Numbered from the stretch's first letter, positions 41,151-51,070 are shown. The stretch: DNA of 64,000 bases from Sphingobacterium rhinopitheci (GCF_022627575.1 NZ_JADEYQ010000010.1:57988-121987); one strand, 5' to 3'. The notes: a model not told the origin generated them from the letters alone. Numbers and translations: made by a program.

Positions 41151-41441
41151 ATGGGAGAGATTTCCATAAAAATAAATATCGCGGATAGAGTTTATCCACT
41201 ACGTGTAACAACGGAAGAGGAGGAAGTAATTCGTTACGCTGCGAAACTGATAAATGAAAAAATTAAAGAATTGCAAGATAATTATGCAGTTCGTGATAAA
41301 CAGGATTTATTATCTATGTGTGTACTACAGTATGCTACAGGGATGATTAAAGCCGAAAGATTGGCACAAAACACTGATGTTGGGTTGGAGCAGTCTATTC
41401 ATGAACTTGATACATTGTTGTCTGATTTCTTTAAAAAATAA
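41151..41441 (+). CDS. zapA: Cell division protein ZapA
   Basis: A 96-residue FtsZ-associated protein. The family layout is clear: an N-terminal beta-hairpin domain (ISIKINIADRVYPLRVT), the EEEEVIRYAAKLINEKI helix and a C-terminal coiled coil. ZapA tetramers bundle FtsZ filaments at midcell. The gene sits between a coiled-coil gene and a candidate 6S RNA; zapA next to ssrS is also the order in enterobacteria. Confidence 0.9.
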   Translation: MGEISIKINIADRVYPLRVTTEEEEVIRYAAKLINEKIKELQDNYAVRDKQDLLSMCVLQYATGMIKAERLAQNTDVGLEQSIHELDTLLSDFFKK

Positions 41442-41469
41442 ATCGTTCTTTATAGAGCTTTAACAACGA

Positions 41470-41650
41470 ATTTGCCGCAATTAAATTCGGGTTGTCACTA
41501 TTTTAAACTTAACGCTTCAATATCAAGAGCACATAAAGATGAAGGCCATTTTGCTTTACGCCATCTAGGTCAAGATCAAAAGCTCAATTCATGATTATTC
41601 GAAGTTTAATAATACTTGATACTCGTTATATTTAATTGCGGTTTTTTTTT
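41470..41650 (+). ncRNA. ssrS: Candidate 6S RNA
   Basis: The zapA-rny gap holds a rod-like RNA of about 175 nt. Its ends pair over 12 perfect bases, CCGCAATTAAAT (41475-41486) with ATTTAATTGCGG (41630-41641), followed by nine T (41642-41650). Inside, CGGGT-GTCA pairs with TGATACTCG, AAACTT with AAGTTT near 41610, and GAGC with GCTC. An apical AGAT/ATCT and GGC/GCC hairpin lies around 41555-41575. Closing stem, internal bubbles and terminal hairpin match the 6S RNA plan, which mimics an open promoter and binds RNA polymerase. The location after zapA supports this. There is no coding potential. Confidence 0.6.
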
Positions 41651-41685
41651 GAAAAACAATTTAAAATAAATTATATAAATAAACA

Positions 41686-43239
41686 ATGGAGTTAGCAATC
41701 GCAATAATAATATCACTAATTATCGGTGTTGTGATTGGACGGTATTTACTTCAAATGCTGTTCAAAAAGCAAGAAAGAGAAGCAAGTGAAAAGGCAAATA
41801 ATATAATCAAGGAGGCAGAAAAACAAGCAGAACATGCTAAGAAACAACGCCAACTTGAAGCGAAGGAGAAGTTTTTGCAACTTAAGTCAGAGCATGAGAA
41901 AGAAGTAAATCAGCGTAATAATGGAATTACTCAAAAAGAGAATTCTATACGTCAAAAAGAACAATCGCTAAGCCAAAAAATAGAAAATCTTAATCGTGAG
42001 AAACAAGATTTAGATAAGAAAAATCTAAAATTAGATCAACTTATTGAATTAAATGAGAAAAAAAGTGAAGAAGTAGAGTTGTTGAAAAATCAACACATTC
42101 AGCAATTAGAGGCTATGGCAGGAATGTCCGCAGATGAAGCTAAAGAACAATTAGTTTCTTCATTAAGAGAAGAAGCGCGTTCGCAAGCGATTATGCAGAT
42201 TAAGGATATCGTGGACGAAGCCAAACTAACGGCGTCTAAAGAAGCTAAAAAAGTCGTAATTCAAACCATTCAACGTACCGCTACAGAATCTGCTATCGAA
42301 AATACGGTTTCTATTTTCAATATTGAGAATGATGAGATCAAAGGACGTATTATTGGTCGTGAAGGTCGTAATATTCGTGCTTTAGAGGCGGCAACAGGCG
42401 TAGAGATTATCGTTGATGATACTCCTGAAGCAATTATTCTTTCTGGATTTGATCCTGTTCGTCGTGAGATTGCCCGTTTATCATTGCACCGTTTGGTGAC
42501 TGATGGTCGTATTCACCCTGCTCGTATTGAAGAGGTGGTTGCGAAAACACGTACACAGATTGAAGATGAGATTGTCGAAATTGGTGAACGTACTGTTATC
42601 GATTTAGGTATCCATGGTTTACACCCTGAATTAATTCGTATGGTAGGGCGTATGCGTTACCGTTCTTCTTATGGTCAAAATTTATTGCAGCACTCGCGTG
42701 AGGTAGCTAATTTTGCAGCAACAATGGCCGCAGAATTAGGTCTTAATGTGAAGCATGCCAAGCGTGCTGGTTTATTACATGATATTGGTAAAGTGCCTGA
42801 TGATAACCCTGAATTGCCACACGCTATTTTGGGTATGCAATTAGCAGAGAAATATAAAGAACACCCTGATGTTTGTAATGCTATCGGTGCTCACCATGAT
42901 GAAATAGAAATGACTTCGATGATATCTCCTGTTGTTCAAGCATGTGATGCCATATCTGGCGCACGTCCTGGTGCACGTCGTGAGGTTGTTGAAAGCTATA
43001 TTAAGCGTTTGAAAGAGCTCGAAGAATTAGCATTGTCATATCCTGGTGTAGAAAAAACATTTGCTATTCAAGCAGGTCGTGAATTACGTGTGATCGTTGA
43101 AAGTGAGAAAGTTACCGATGCACAAGCTGATATTTTGGCGGCAGATATTTCAAATCGTATTCAAACAGAAATGACTTATCCAGGTCAGATTAAAGTTACG
43201 GTTATTAGAGAAACACGTTCTGTTTCTTACGCCAAGTAA
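41686..43239 (+). CDS. rny: Ribonuclease Y
   Basis: A 517-residue membrane-anchored endoribonuclease that initiates mRNA decay. It has an N-terminal membrane helix (about 3-24), a long charged coiled coil (25-190), a KH domain (about 205-270, [17 protein letters not shown]), and an HD metal-dependent phosphohydrolase domain with LLHDIGKV (about 363-370) and AHHDE further on. The length is normal for the family. It lies 36 bases after the T tract of the candidate 6S RNA and ends before a strong terminator. Confidence 0.95.
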   Translation: MELAIAIIISLIIGVVIGRYLLQMLFKKQEREASEKANNIIKEAEKQAEHAKKQRQLEAKEKFLQLKSEHEKEVNQRNNGITQKENSIRQKEQSLSQKIENLNREKQDLDKKNLKLDQLIELNEKKSEEVELLKNQHIQQLEAMAGMSADEAKEQLVSSLREEARSQAIMQIKDIVDEAKLTASKEAKKVVIQTIQRTATESAIENTVSIFNIENDEIKGRIIGREGRNIRALEAATGVEIIVDDTPEAIILSGFDPVRREIARLSLHRLVTDGRIHPARIEEVVAKTRTQIEDEIVEIGERTVIDLGIHGLHPELIRMVGRMRYRSSYGQNLLQHSREVANFAATMAAELGLNVKHAKRAGLLHDIGKVPDDNPELPHAILGMQLAEKYKEHPDVCNAIGAHHDEIEMTSMISPVVQACDAISGARPGARREVVESYIKRLKELEELALSYPGVEKTFAIQAGRELRVIVESEKVTDAQADILAADISNRIQTEMTYPGQIKVTVIRETRSVSYAK

Positions 43240-43258
43240 CTCCTTAATTCATATTGTC

Positions 43259-43297
43259 ATAAAAAAGGGGCTTTCTTGTAGAAAGCCCCTTTTTTAT
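43259..43297 (+). terminator. Terminator after rny
   Basis: AAAAAAGGGGCTTTCT (43261-43276) pairs with AGAAAGCCCCTTTTTT (43280-43295). Its symmetry suits both rny and the convergent sugar dehydrogenase gene. Confidence 0.85.
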
Positions 43298-43323
43298 GAT
43301 AATATAAGTTTTAAAATTAGCCT

Positions 43324-44562
43324 TTATTTTTTAGCGATTTTATAAACTCTACCGCCGTCGGTAATCGTAAATAATTCTCCATTATTACCCTGTACAATAT
43401 CGCGGAAACGTTGTCCTTCTTTTGCAAGTAAACGCTCTTCACCAACTACTTTATTATTCTCGTCAATTACTAAGCGTGCAATATGTGTACTACTTAGTCC
43501 TGCGATAAATAAATCATTCTTCCATTCTGGGACTACATCGCCGGTATAGAAAGTAATTCCGGAAGGTGATAAAACGGGATCCCAGTAATAAACTGGTTGC
43601 TCCATACCTTCTTGTTGTTGGATAGGAGGATTGCCAACCGCTTGACCAGAATACTCAATACCATACGTAATCGTTGGCCAGCCGTAGTTTTTTCCTGCTT
43701 CGATACGGTTTAATTCGTCTCCACCTCGAGGACCAAATTCTGTAGCCCAAAGGTCTCCTGTTTCGGGATGGAATGCAATTCCCTGTGGGTTACGGTGCCC
43801 GTATGAATAGATCTCTGGCAAAGCATTATTATCATTTTCAAAAGGATTACCAGCCACTGGTTTACCATCTGTGGTAATGCGTATTATCTTACCTATTGCT
43901 GATTTTAAATCTTGTGCTTGCGGACGTGTTTCTAAATCTGAACGCTCACCACTAGTAAGGATTAGATTTCCAGATTTATCAAATAATAAGCGACCTCCAT
44001 AGTGAAGTTTACCGTTATATACAGGGCCGGCTTTGTAAATAATAGAAGAATTTTCTATTGTTTTTTCATCGTCTGCTAATCTGCCTTTCGCTACTGCAGT
44101 TTGGTTGCCACCTTCTTCAGGATGTGTAAAAGCCCAATAAACTATTCTGTTGCTTTTAAAATTTGGATCTAAAACGATGCCAAATGTTCCACCTTGTCCA
44201 TTTGGGTCAACAGTCGGTAATCCGGTGATCGCATCAGAGATGTTACCTGAAGTATCAACTATTCTTAAGACGCCTTCCTTTTCGGTGATTAATAATCTGC
44301 CATCGGGAAGTACAGCTATGCCCCAAGGTGATTTTAAACCATCAGCAATTACAACGCCTTCGTAGGGAGTTGTAGTGGATACACCCTTAGCTCTTGTTTG
44401 ACCATCAAATGCGGGTTTGTATAATGTATTTGCTTTTTGACTTTCTACAGGAGGTAATGTATCTTGTAGATTTTTCACGTCATTAGCCGCTGAATTGGCA
44501 TTATCACATGAAATAGCCGCAAATGAAGATGAAATTAGTACATAGTACAGTAGATTTCTCAT
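43324..44562 (-). CDS. PQQ-dependent sugar dehydrogenase (soluble GDH/YliI type) lipoprotein
   Basis: A 412-residue beta-propeller of the glucose/sorbosone dehydrogenase family. A lipoprotein signal ends at ISC (about residue 19). The propeller opens with LKSPWGIAVLPDGRLLITEKEG and includes LHYGGRLLFDKSGNLILTSGER, RNPQGIAFHPETGDLWATEFGPRGGDELN and a C-terminal LFITDGGRVYKI-like blade. Members oxidise aldoses in the periplasm using PQQ. No PQQ synthesis genes are in the window, so the cofactor would come from elsewhere. It faces rny across a terminator. Confidence 0.88.
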   Translation of the reverse strand: MRNLLYYVLISSSFAAISCDNANSAANDVKNLQDTLPPVESQKANTLYKPAFDGQTRAKGVSTTTPYEGVVIADGLKSPWGIAVLPDGRLLITEKEGVLRIVDTSGNISDAITGLPTVDPNGQGGTFGIVLDPNFKSNRIVYWAFTHPEEGGNQTAVAKGRLADDEKTIENSSIIYKAGPVYNGKLHYGGRLLFDKSGNLILTSGERSDLETRPQAQDLKSAIGKIIRITTDGKPVAGNPFENDNNALPEIYSYGHRNPQGIAFHPETGDLWATEFGPRGGDELNRIEAGKNYGWPTITYGIEYSGQAVGNPPIQQQEGMEQPVYYWDPVLSPSGITFYTGDVVPEWKNDLFIAGLSSTHIARLVIDENNKVVGEERLLAKEGQRFRDIVQGNNGELFTITDGGRVYKIAKK

Positions 44563-44645
44563 ATTTTTTGAAATGTAGATTTAGATTCAATATTAAATAT
44601 AAACAAATTATATTAATTAAATAGTAATGATGAATTGAAAATCCG

Positions 44646-44891
44646 CTATTTTAATATAAATGCTTCCTTGTGCATTACAATTTTTTGGTGAGTAGGAGTG
44701 TTTTCACTGCCTAGAACTTCAGTATGAAAAGGGGCAGGGATTAATACCTTGTACTCTCTTGCTTCTATCGGAATAAAAAATAGAGCGCCTTGAGTTTCTG
44801 ATTTCTCATTTACTATCAATGTATGTTTTTGAACTGGAGTGCTTAGTTCATTTGCTTTCTTTAGCTTATCTATCAGTATTTGAATGTCCAT
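44646..44891 (-). CDS. Small conserved-looking protein of unknown function
   Basis: An 81-residue soluble protein with no signal or membrane segment. It has an N-terminal helix (IQILIDKLKKANE) and a beta-rich remainder (HTLIVNEK, GALFFIPIEAREYKVLIP). I do not recognise the family. The frame has normal codon use and a clean ATG 44891, and no other frame competes. It lies 84 bases upstream of the sugar dehydrogenase gene on the same strand. Confidence 0.6.
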   Translation of the reverse strand: MDIQILIDKLKKANELSTPVQKHTLIVNEKSETQGALFFIPIEAREYKVLIPAPFHTEVLGSENTPTHQKIVMHKEAFILK

Positions 44892-44962
44892 ATTATTCTA
44901 ATTATGAAATAACCCAAAGATACGATGTCTATATTTTATATTCTTAGTTTTGTCTAACTAAT

Positions 44963-44994
44963 AAACAGGAAGTACTAATTTATACTTCCTGTTT
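44963..44994 (-). terminator. Terminator downstream of lipoprotein cassette 1
   Basis: AAACAGGAAGTA (44963-44974) pairs with TACTTCCTGTTT (44983-44994). On the minus strand it follows the lipoprotein stop; the T-rich tail is short. Confidence 0.55.
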
Positions 44995-45005
44995 GTCCTT
45001 TAGTT

Positions 45006-46910
45006 TTAATAGGTAGGTTCGTTGGGATAACTATTGTTTCTGACACAACGGATGTTCATAGAGTTTTCCCAGGACATTGTTGAGAAGTTAGAAGTGAAGC
45101 TATTTGATGGTAATACACTTAGTAGATTTAGACCAAGTAAATTTATGGATGCTAGTGTGTTACTATTATATCTATAGGTATAATATGTAGGAAGAAGCAC
45201 CGTATCATCTTTTGATATATCTTTCGATGTCCAATAGTATCCATTACCAACCAATCCATTACTTATATTTAAACCAAGTATTTCAAGTGCACTTACGCTA
45301 AGCACCTCTGTTAATGTAGGCCTATTAGTAATGGTCTTGTCATTAGCTCTATATCCAATAGCTGGTAAGAATAAATCATTCATTGTTGACAGGGTTTCAT
45401 TAGTTAAATATGGGATGGAATAGGCGTTATTAGCGTTCGAACTAGCAGATTTAGCCCATTTAGCTAATAATTCAACTCTTGTTTCGGTATACACCTGAAC
45501 TAAACCTATTATCAAATTTGCCTCTAAACCTGTTTTTAAATCATTTCTATTTACCAAATATATGTCAGTAAGCGGGCTCAAATTTTCGAAATCAATCTGA
45601 CTTGGTAATTTCCATAGATTATTTGGATAAACTGATCTGCAGGGGTCGAAACCATTTGTTTGGCTTGTGCCATCTGGAGTAGTGGTATTAAATTTCCAAA
45701 GGTCCTTTTCATCTGATATATAGCCTTCGCTATCTTTGGAGATATCTCTTTGATGTGGACTCACCCTAAATCTATAGGCCCCAGTTATATTATTTGCACT
45801 ATACCAAAGGTTTGATCGCGCCCATTCTGTTGTCGCCGTGCCCACTTTTATGGCAGATTCCACTAACATAGCATTGATGATGTACCGTCTGCCACGCGTG
45901 GAGGGTACGGATAGTGCTTCGTGTTTTAAATCTACGCTAGTGGCTGCAAATTCACGAAGTAAACCTGTGGGATGTTCGTTTTCGGGATCCATAACAATAC
46001 TTAAGGGAGTGAAGTTTAATTTTAAGGCATCCTTAAGAGCACTTTCTGACGAAATTATAGAATAAAAAGTAGCACTTTTCTTGTCGTTAATTCCTGCTGT
46101 TATAGCTTTTAGATCAGTTCCATTAATTTTTATAGATTCAGGGGTTCCCTGGAATTCACCTGTTAAAATATTGAAATCAGCCGTTTTGAATAAATCTATA
46201 TTCCCATTGGAAATACTAACCCTCGTATTATCATGGAATGTAGCAAACATCCCTCTAATATCAACATTAACGACATATTGGGTAGTGTATCGTTTGAAGG
46301 TAATGTTAAGGTAATTTTCACCGTATTGCATCGTTAGATTTCCTGTAGCGTATAATAAATCTTTATTCGCAATATCTGTTTTGTTTATAACATTATTTGT
46401 TATAGCAGGTACGGTTGCTTGATTGATGGAGTATGCGATCCATTTATAAGCAATTCCAGCATCCAGTTGAATATTTGGGGCATCGCCGACTTTGATTTCC
46501 TGATCAGCAGCTATTGTGTTATTACTAGTTCTATAGAATATTAAACGGTATTTAACCGTGTTTTCTAATTTTGAGGTATCCGTAGCGGCATATTTTTTTA
46601 TAATAGTGGCTTCTTTTGTTACTTCATTACCATCTAGAGGCTCGGCTATGTGGATAGAGGTGATAGCATCAAAGCCAGCATATGAATGTATAGCAGTAGG
46701 TGTATTATTACTATTTTTTGTTGTTGAAGATTGTTTTGTAGTATAATCTACCTCTACATAATCTTCAATGCCCTTTAGTGAAATCTGTAAGTTGCTATTC
46801 TTTACTAACTCTTGTTGTTCTGTTTTGCAGGAGATTAATACAGAAATTATAAGGATAGGTAGATATCCATAAATTTTAGCCTTTTTAAGGATTATATTTT
46901 GTAGTCTCAT
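45006..46910 (-). CDS. Large surface lipoprotein, fimbrillin/FISUMP-like, copy 1
   Basis: A 634-residue lipoprotein with signal MRLQNIILKK...ILIISVLISC (Cys about residue 30). I start at ATG 46910; an upstream ATG (46943) overlaps the small peptide gene and would bury the signal. The N-terminal half is beta-rich, with repeated strands around TQYVVNVDIRGMF. The C-terminal third resembles FISUMP-type domains: FDPCRSVYPNNLWKLPS, YYWTSK and a final MNIRCVRN. It is clearly paralogous to 47548-49443. Function is unknown; surface display or fimbrial-type assembly is plausible. Confidence 0.75.
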   Translation of the reverse strand: MRLQNIILKKAKIYGYLPILIISVLISCKTEQQELVKNSNLQISLKGIEDYVEVDYTTKQSSTTKNSNNTPTAIHSYAGFDAITSIHIAEPLDGNEVTKEATIIKKYAATDTSKLENTVKYRLIFYRTSNNTIAADQEIKVGDAPNIQLDAGIAYKWIAYSINQATVPAITNNVINKTDIANKDLLYATGNLTMQYGENYLNITFKRYTTQYVVNVDIRGMFATFHDNTRVSISNGNIDLFKTADFNILTGEFQGTPESIKINGTDLKAITAGINDKKSATFYSIISSESALKDALKLNFTPLSIVMDPENEHPTGLLREFAATSVDLKHEALSVPSTRGRRYIINAMLVESAIKVGTATTEWARSNLWYSANNITGAYRFRVSPHQRDISKDSEGYISDEKDLWKFNTTTPDGTSQTNGFDPCRSVYPNNLWKLPSQIDFENLSPLTDIYLVNRNDLKTGLEANLIIGLVQVYTETRVELLAKWAKSASSNANNAYSIPYLTNETLSTMNDLFLPAIGYRANDKTITNRPTLTEVLSVSALEILGLNISNGLVGNGYYWTSKDISKDDTVLLPTYYTYRYNSNTLASINLLGLNLLSVLPSNSFTSNFSTMSWENSMNIRCVRNNSYPNEPTY

Positions 46911-46929
46911 AGTGTAGCTGATTTGTTTT

Positions 46930-47100
46930 TTATATATCTCCAAAACCCGTTATGGTAGTTTCATCTTCTATAAATTCTTCTACATTGGGCGTCAGTGAAT
47001 CTTCTGTTAAATTTAGATTGCCTGATGATTCAGCTATCGAATATTCAGCTATTAATACAGTAATAGTGAATAGAGGGGGGGTGTAGTTGTTTCGTTTCAT
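46930..47100 (-). CDS. Small acidic peptide of cassette 1
   Basis: A 56-residue frame from ATG 47100 to stop 46932-46930, 19 bases before the lipoprotein gene. It starts MKRNNYTPPLFTITV and ends NVEEFIEDETTITGFGDI. It matches the peptide encoded before the second lipoprotein (49473-49643) in length, order and motifs: K-N-Y-P start, SIA-x-S in the middle, TPNVEEF and T-I-GFGD at the end. Conservation between the copies at the same relative position supports a real gene. There is no signal peptide; the C-terminal half is strongly acidic. Function is unknown. Confidence 0.7.
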   Translation of the reverse strand: MKRNNYTPPLFTITVLIAEYSIAESSGNLNLTEDSLTPNVEEFIEDETTITGFGDI

Positions 47101-47473
47101 AAGTATAAGGTTACGATACAGTACTTAAAAAGGATTGGTATTATTTTATAATTTTTCTAGGTATATATATTAAAGTAAGGAAATAAAAACCACAATAACA
47201 ACCAATAAAATTAATTAATTATTAATTTTATTATTAATCAATAAAATTATAGTTCTATTTCAATTTAAATCCTGTGATTTGTGTTATTATTTTTTACTTA
47301 TTGCAAACTAATATTATGACTTAAATAGCTTTTCAATTATAGAAATTGCATATAAATTATCGTATAAACTTTGCTGTTGCGTATGTTACTTTTCTTTGAA
47401 TAAGGTAGGATGTAATGTTGAGGGGTGAATAGCACTTCCTATTTGTAAATAGTAATGCCCTTGTCAGTCGGAG

Positions 47474-47514
47474 CAAAAAAAACAGCAGCAAATATTTATT
47501 TGCTGCTGTTTTTT
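47474..47514. terminator. Strong hairpin between the two lipoprotein cassettes
   Basis: AAAAAACAGCAGCAAA (47476-47491) pairs with TTGCTGCTGTTTTTTT (47499-47515 region). T/A tracts on both sides allow it to work in both directions; on the minus strand it terminates cassette 2. The rest of 47101-47547 is AT-rich and shows no gene. Confidence 0.75.
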
Positions 47515-47547
47515 TGTTTAGTAGAGTTTACGGATAACTTAATTATA

Positions 47548-49443
47548 TTAGTTTGTATAATTTGGATCTCGAACACAGCGGATATTTAATCTTGCTCTCC
47601 AATTAGCTGTAGAATTAAAGTCCGTTGAATTGACGAAATTATTGTTTTGAATATTTTTAAAGTAACCATTAAAGCTCAAGACATTAAGTTGAAGTATTTC
47701 TAATAAATTAACGCCTAATACCGTTGCTCCATTTACTCCATATTCAAAGTAAGTAGGCTTTGTTACATTACTTGTAGAATACAATCCTTTAGATGTCCAA
47801 TAAAAACCTCCGCCAGAGATTACAGGTAGAACTTTAACTAATTCACCTATTGAAAGTACTGATGATGCAATAGGTCGTTCATATATTGTTCCGTGTATAT
47901 CTGTGCGGCCAACACCAGAAAACACTAAATTATCCATAGTAGATCTAGGGTCATTAGGTCTATATGGTTGACTATATCCTTTTCCTGGAGTTCTATTTTG
48001 GGTGTTACTTTTATAAACAGCCGACATTTCATAATATTTGGAGTTACCAATTAGTCCTAATACAACCGTCCACCAAGGTTCATCTCTATCTATTATATAT
48101 AATGAGTCTGGATTATTAACTGTTAATGAGGTAAAGTCTTCGTCGCTAGCCATTTTCCATAAACCTTCGGGAAATACTTTATTACAAGGGTCAAAGCCTA
48201 CTTCTTGCTCTGTGCCATTAGGTGTTGTAGTGCTGAACCTCCATAAGTCCTTTTCATCTTTTAAGAATCCGCTACTATTCTTACTTTGCATATCCCTAAA
48301 ATGAGGACTTGGACGTAATCGATATTTGGAAATAGTATTGTTTTCATCATACCATAAATTTGACCGTGCCCATTTCGTATTACTTGTTCCTACTTGTACG
48401 GCAGATTCTATCAACATAGCATTTATTTTATATTTGCGACCCCTTGTTGATGTACCTGTTATTGCATTGTGTGTTAAATTAATAATAGCACTTGGGAAAT
48501 TGCGTATAGTTCCGTTATCTTCCAACGCTAAATTTAATGGTAGAAAGTTTAATTTCAATTCATTCTCAAGAGTTATTTCAGATTCTATAACGGTATGAAA
48601 TATAGCTTTCTTTTGGTTATTATCATTTAATATGTTATCAACTATTAGGTCGCTACCTTTGAGTGTGACAAGAGTTGCTGAACCTTCAAATTGACCAGTA
48701 AGAATATTAAAATCAGCTGTTTTAAAAAGATCTCCATTTGTGTTTGATAAACTAATTCTTGTATCCTCATCTATTGCAGCAAACATCCCTCTGGTGTCAA
48801 CATTGACTTCGTATTGGGTGGTATAACGCTTCAGTGTAAGGTTTAGGAAGTTGTCCCCAGGCTGTATTGTTATAGTATTGCTAGCATATAACAAGTCTTT
48901 ATTCGCAAGGTCATTTTTATTAATGATATTTTCAGTTATATCTGGGACATTTGCTGTATTGATAGAATAAGCAACCCATTTGTAAGTGACGCCGATATCC
49001 AATCGAATCCTTGGCGCATCACCGGCTTTGATAAGTTCATTGACAACAACAGAGTTGTCACTCGCCTTAAAGAATAGTAAACGATAACGGACAGTATCTT
49101 GCAATTTTGTAGTGTTGCTAGCTAATTTCGTTACTTCTGAAGATGCTTTTTTTGTAGATACAGCTGCTGTTGGTTCTTCAACTTCTATTGATGTAATAGC
49201 ATCAAATCCTTCGTATGATTGTATTTCTACAGGTGTATTATTGTTACTTTTACGAGTAGCTGCTACTTTATCTATAGTTGTATAATCTTCTATACCTGCT
49301 AGTGATATTTTAATGTTGCCATCGCCGCTAATGATTTCCTTTGGATCATTTTTGCAAGAAGATAAAATAGTGATTATCAAAAGGCTAAGAATGCCCAAAA
49401 TATTCCATTTTTTAGGATGGAAGCCTGGAGGTGTTAATTTCAT
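47548..49443 (-). CDS. Large surface lipoprotein, fimbrillin/FISUMP-like, copy 2
   Basis: A 631-residue paralogue of the 45006-46910 product. The signal region ends ITILSSC (Cys about residue 30). The two share GIEDYxxxD, SYxGFDAITSI, YRLxFxxxSxN, YKWxAYSIN, NKxDLANKDLLYA, RYTTQYxVNVDxRGMFA, TADFNILTGxFxG, STRGRxYxINAMLxESAxxVGT, KWARSNLWY, the FDPC/LWK segment and a final LNIRCVRDPNY. The conserved Cys in FDPC and RCV may form a disulfide. Tandem placement points to local duplication followed by divergence. Function is unknown. Confidence 0.75.
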   Translation of the reverse strand: MKLTPPGFHPKKWNILGILSLLIITILSSCKNDPKEIISGDGNIKISLAGIEDYTTIDKVAATRKSNNNTPVEIQSYEGFDAITSIEVEEPTAAVSTKKASSEVTKLASNTTKLQDTVRYRLLFFKASDNSVVVNELIKAGDAPRIRLDIGVTYKWVAYSINTANVPDITENIINKNDLANKDLLYASNTITIQPGDNFLNLTLKRYTTQYEVNVDTRGMFAAIDEDTRISLSNTNGDLFKTADFNILTGQFEGSATLVTLKGSDLIVDNILNDNNQKKAIFHTVIESEITLENELKLNFLPLNLALEDNGTIRNFPSAIINLTHNAITGTSTRGRKYKINAMLIESAVQVGTSNTKWARSNLWYDENNTISKYRLRPSPHFRDMQSKNSSGFLKDEKDLWRFSTTTPNGTEQEVGFDPCNKVFPEGLWKMASDEDFTSLTVNNPDSLYIIDRDEPWWTVVLGLIGNSKYYEMSAVYKSNTQNRTPGKGYSQPYRPNDPRSTMDNLVFSGVGRTDIHGTIYERPIASSVLSIGELVKVLPVISGGGFYWTSKGLYSTSNVTKPTYFEYGVNGATVLGVNLLEILQLNVLSFNGYFKNIQNNNFVNSTDFNSTANWRARLNIRCVRDPNYTN

Positions 49444-49472
49444 ATTGTTATAATTAATTGTAATCTATGAAC

Positions 49473-49643
49473 TTATAAATCTCCAAAACCTTCTATTGTA
49501 GTGGTATCTTCGTAGAATTCCTCCACATTAGGAGTGAAAGAGTCTGTGTTAGTGCCGATATGAACGGATCCAGTTGCTATTGAGCACTCAGTTTGTACAG
49601 TTGTTAGTGTTAGTTTTGGTTGCTGGTAAGTGTTTTTTTTCAC
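49473..49643 (-). CDS. Small acidic peptide of cassette 2
   Basis: A 56-residue frame from a GTG start (49643) to stop 49475-49473, 29 bases before the lipoprotein gene. It begins KKNTYQQPKLTLTTV after the start residue, has TECSIATGS in the middle and ends NVEEFYEDTTTIEGFGDL. Its length equals that of its cassette 1 counterpart exactly. The GTG is inferred because a stop lies three codons upstream and the position aligns with the ATG of copy 1. No known domain. Confidence 0.65.
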   Translation of the reverse strand: MKKNTYQQPKLTLTTVQTECSIATGSVHIGTNTDSFTPNVEEFYEDTTTIEGFGDL

Positions 49644-50159
49644 GGTATTCTAAATAGCTATATGTAATGTTAGTTTTTCGCTTTAAAGTCTATTAAAGAT
49701 GTTCTTAGCGCCAAAATAAGATAATATAAGTTACAAAAACAAAACTTTTGTTTAAATAATACTCTCTTTCAATTAATTTTTACAAAAGTGATTGTCTTTC
49801 AGTTAATTGTGCTTTAGATTAATTTATTGCTTTATTTAGATTTGTGTTTTTATTTTCGATTATTTATTTCTAAATCATACATTTTTGTATAGCATGACTA
49901 AATATTTTCTATTCTAAAAACATTTAGTTATTGTTTTGCAATAAATTTAATTCACTCTTTTGATAGGTTTGAAACTATTTTTTTGTATTGAAGATTAATT
50001 TTAGGTTTCTTTTTGGTAAAAAATAGTATTCGGCAAAATCTGAAAAATTGCTTTTATAATTAGTGATAATTATTGGCAATATTTTATGGAGATTATTGTT
50101 TATTTTAAATTGCATAAAATAAGCTAATAATTATTAGAGAGAAAGCGTATTTTATTTTA

Positions 50160-50191
50160 CAACAAAAGCAATGCTTTGTGGCATTGCTTTT
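50160..50191 (-). terminator. Terminator of the UspA gene
   Basis: AAAAGCAATGC (50164-50174) pairs with GCATTGCTTTT (50181-50191), 11 bp around a 6-base loop, with a T-rich tail on the minus strand. The rest of 49644-50218 is very AT-rich and I see no gene in it. Confidence 0.7.
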
Positions 50192-50218
50192 ACGGATTAT
50201 ATGATTTGAAATTTATTA

Positions 50219-51070
50219 TTATCTTTCCTCGTGAAATACCCAAGTAGGTATATGAGAATGAAAGACAAACTCATTACTTAAGCTAGCGTTTATCAATCGA
50301 TCAAAGAAATTTCTATTTCTTTTTACTACAGCAAGTATATCAATTTTGTTTTCTGCTAGAAATTTATTAACTGTATTTTCAACTGTTTCTTCCTTTTCCA
50401 AAAACACGAATTCTAAATTAGCATTATCGTATTCTTTTCCCCATTCTTCTGCTGCTATTAGTACATCCGCTATATAATCTGGGTTATTTAATACATTAAC
50501 ACAATATACATCAAAAGGTACTTTTTCCGAAATTCTAACTATTTCTTGTAAGGCAGGTTTGTCTTTGTCTCTAAACAAGGTGGTAAAAGCTACCTTATCT
50601 ATAGGTTTAAATTTTGCTTTTGTCGGTATGGCTAATACGGGCTTTGTTACATTCTTAATGACGTTGACCGTATTGGTTCCTATGATTGCTTGCGAAATAC
50701 CTGAAGCACCAATTGTTCCCATTACGATAGCATATATATCTTCATTAGCTATTGTTTTTTTTACCGAACTAACTAATGGACCTTCTTCAAAAAGGAAAAC
50801 TACATTGTTGGGATCAAGGTTGTTTTCTGCCGCCAATTTACGTAAAACCGCGACATTTTTTTTGAAAGTATCGAATTTTGAAAGTTCTATTTCTTCGTAG
50901 ATACTTTGTAATAATTCGGGCTGACCTCCATGTGTTGCTGATAGTACAGGTGACATATAAGAATACAAAACATAGATTTTTAAGTCCAGATGATTTGCTA
51001 AATGAAGACCGTATAAATAAGCATTATCCGCTGCTTCTGAAAAATCCGTTGGTATAAGTATGCTTTTCAT
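50219..51070 (-). CDS. Universal stress protein with two Usp domains
   Basis: A 283-residue cytoplasmic protein of two UspA-like domains (about 1-150 and 155-283). The first begins SILIPTDFSEAADNAYLYGLHLA and carries the ATP-binding pattern G-x2-G-x9-G-T (GTIGASGISQAIIGTNT). The second lacks this pattern and is degenerate. Such tandem proteins are common in Bacteroidota and respond to starvation or redox stress; the specific role is unknown. It is divergent from the sigma factor gene. Confidence 0.88.
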   Translation of the reverse strand: MKSILIPTDFSEAADNAYLYGLHLANHLDLKIYVLYSYMSPVLSATHGGQPELLQSIYEEIELSKFDTFKKNVAVLRKLAAENNLDPNNVVFLFEEGPLVSSVKKTIANEDIYAIVMGTIGASGISQAIIGTNTVNVIKNVTKPVLAIPTKAKFKPIDKVAFTTLFRDKDKPALQEIVRISEKVPFDVYCVNVLNNPDYIADVLIAAEEWGKEYDNANLEFVFLEKEETVENTVNKFLAENKIDILAVVKRNRNFFDRLINASLSNEFVFHSHIPTWVFHEER

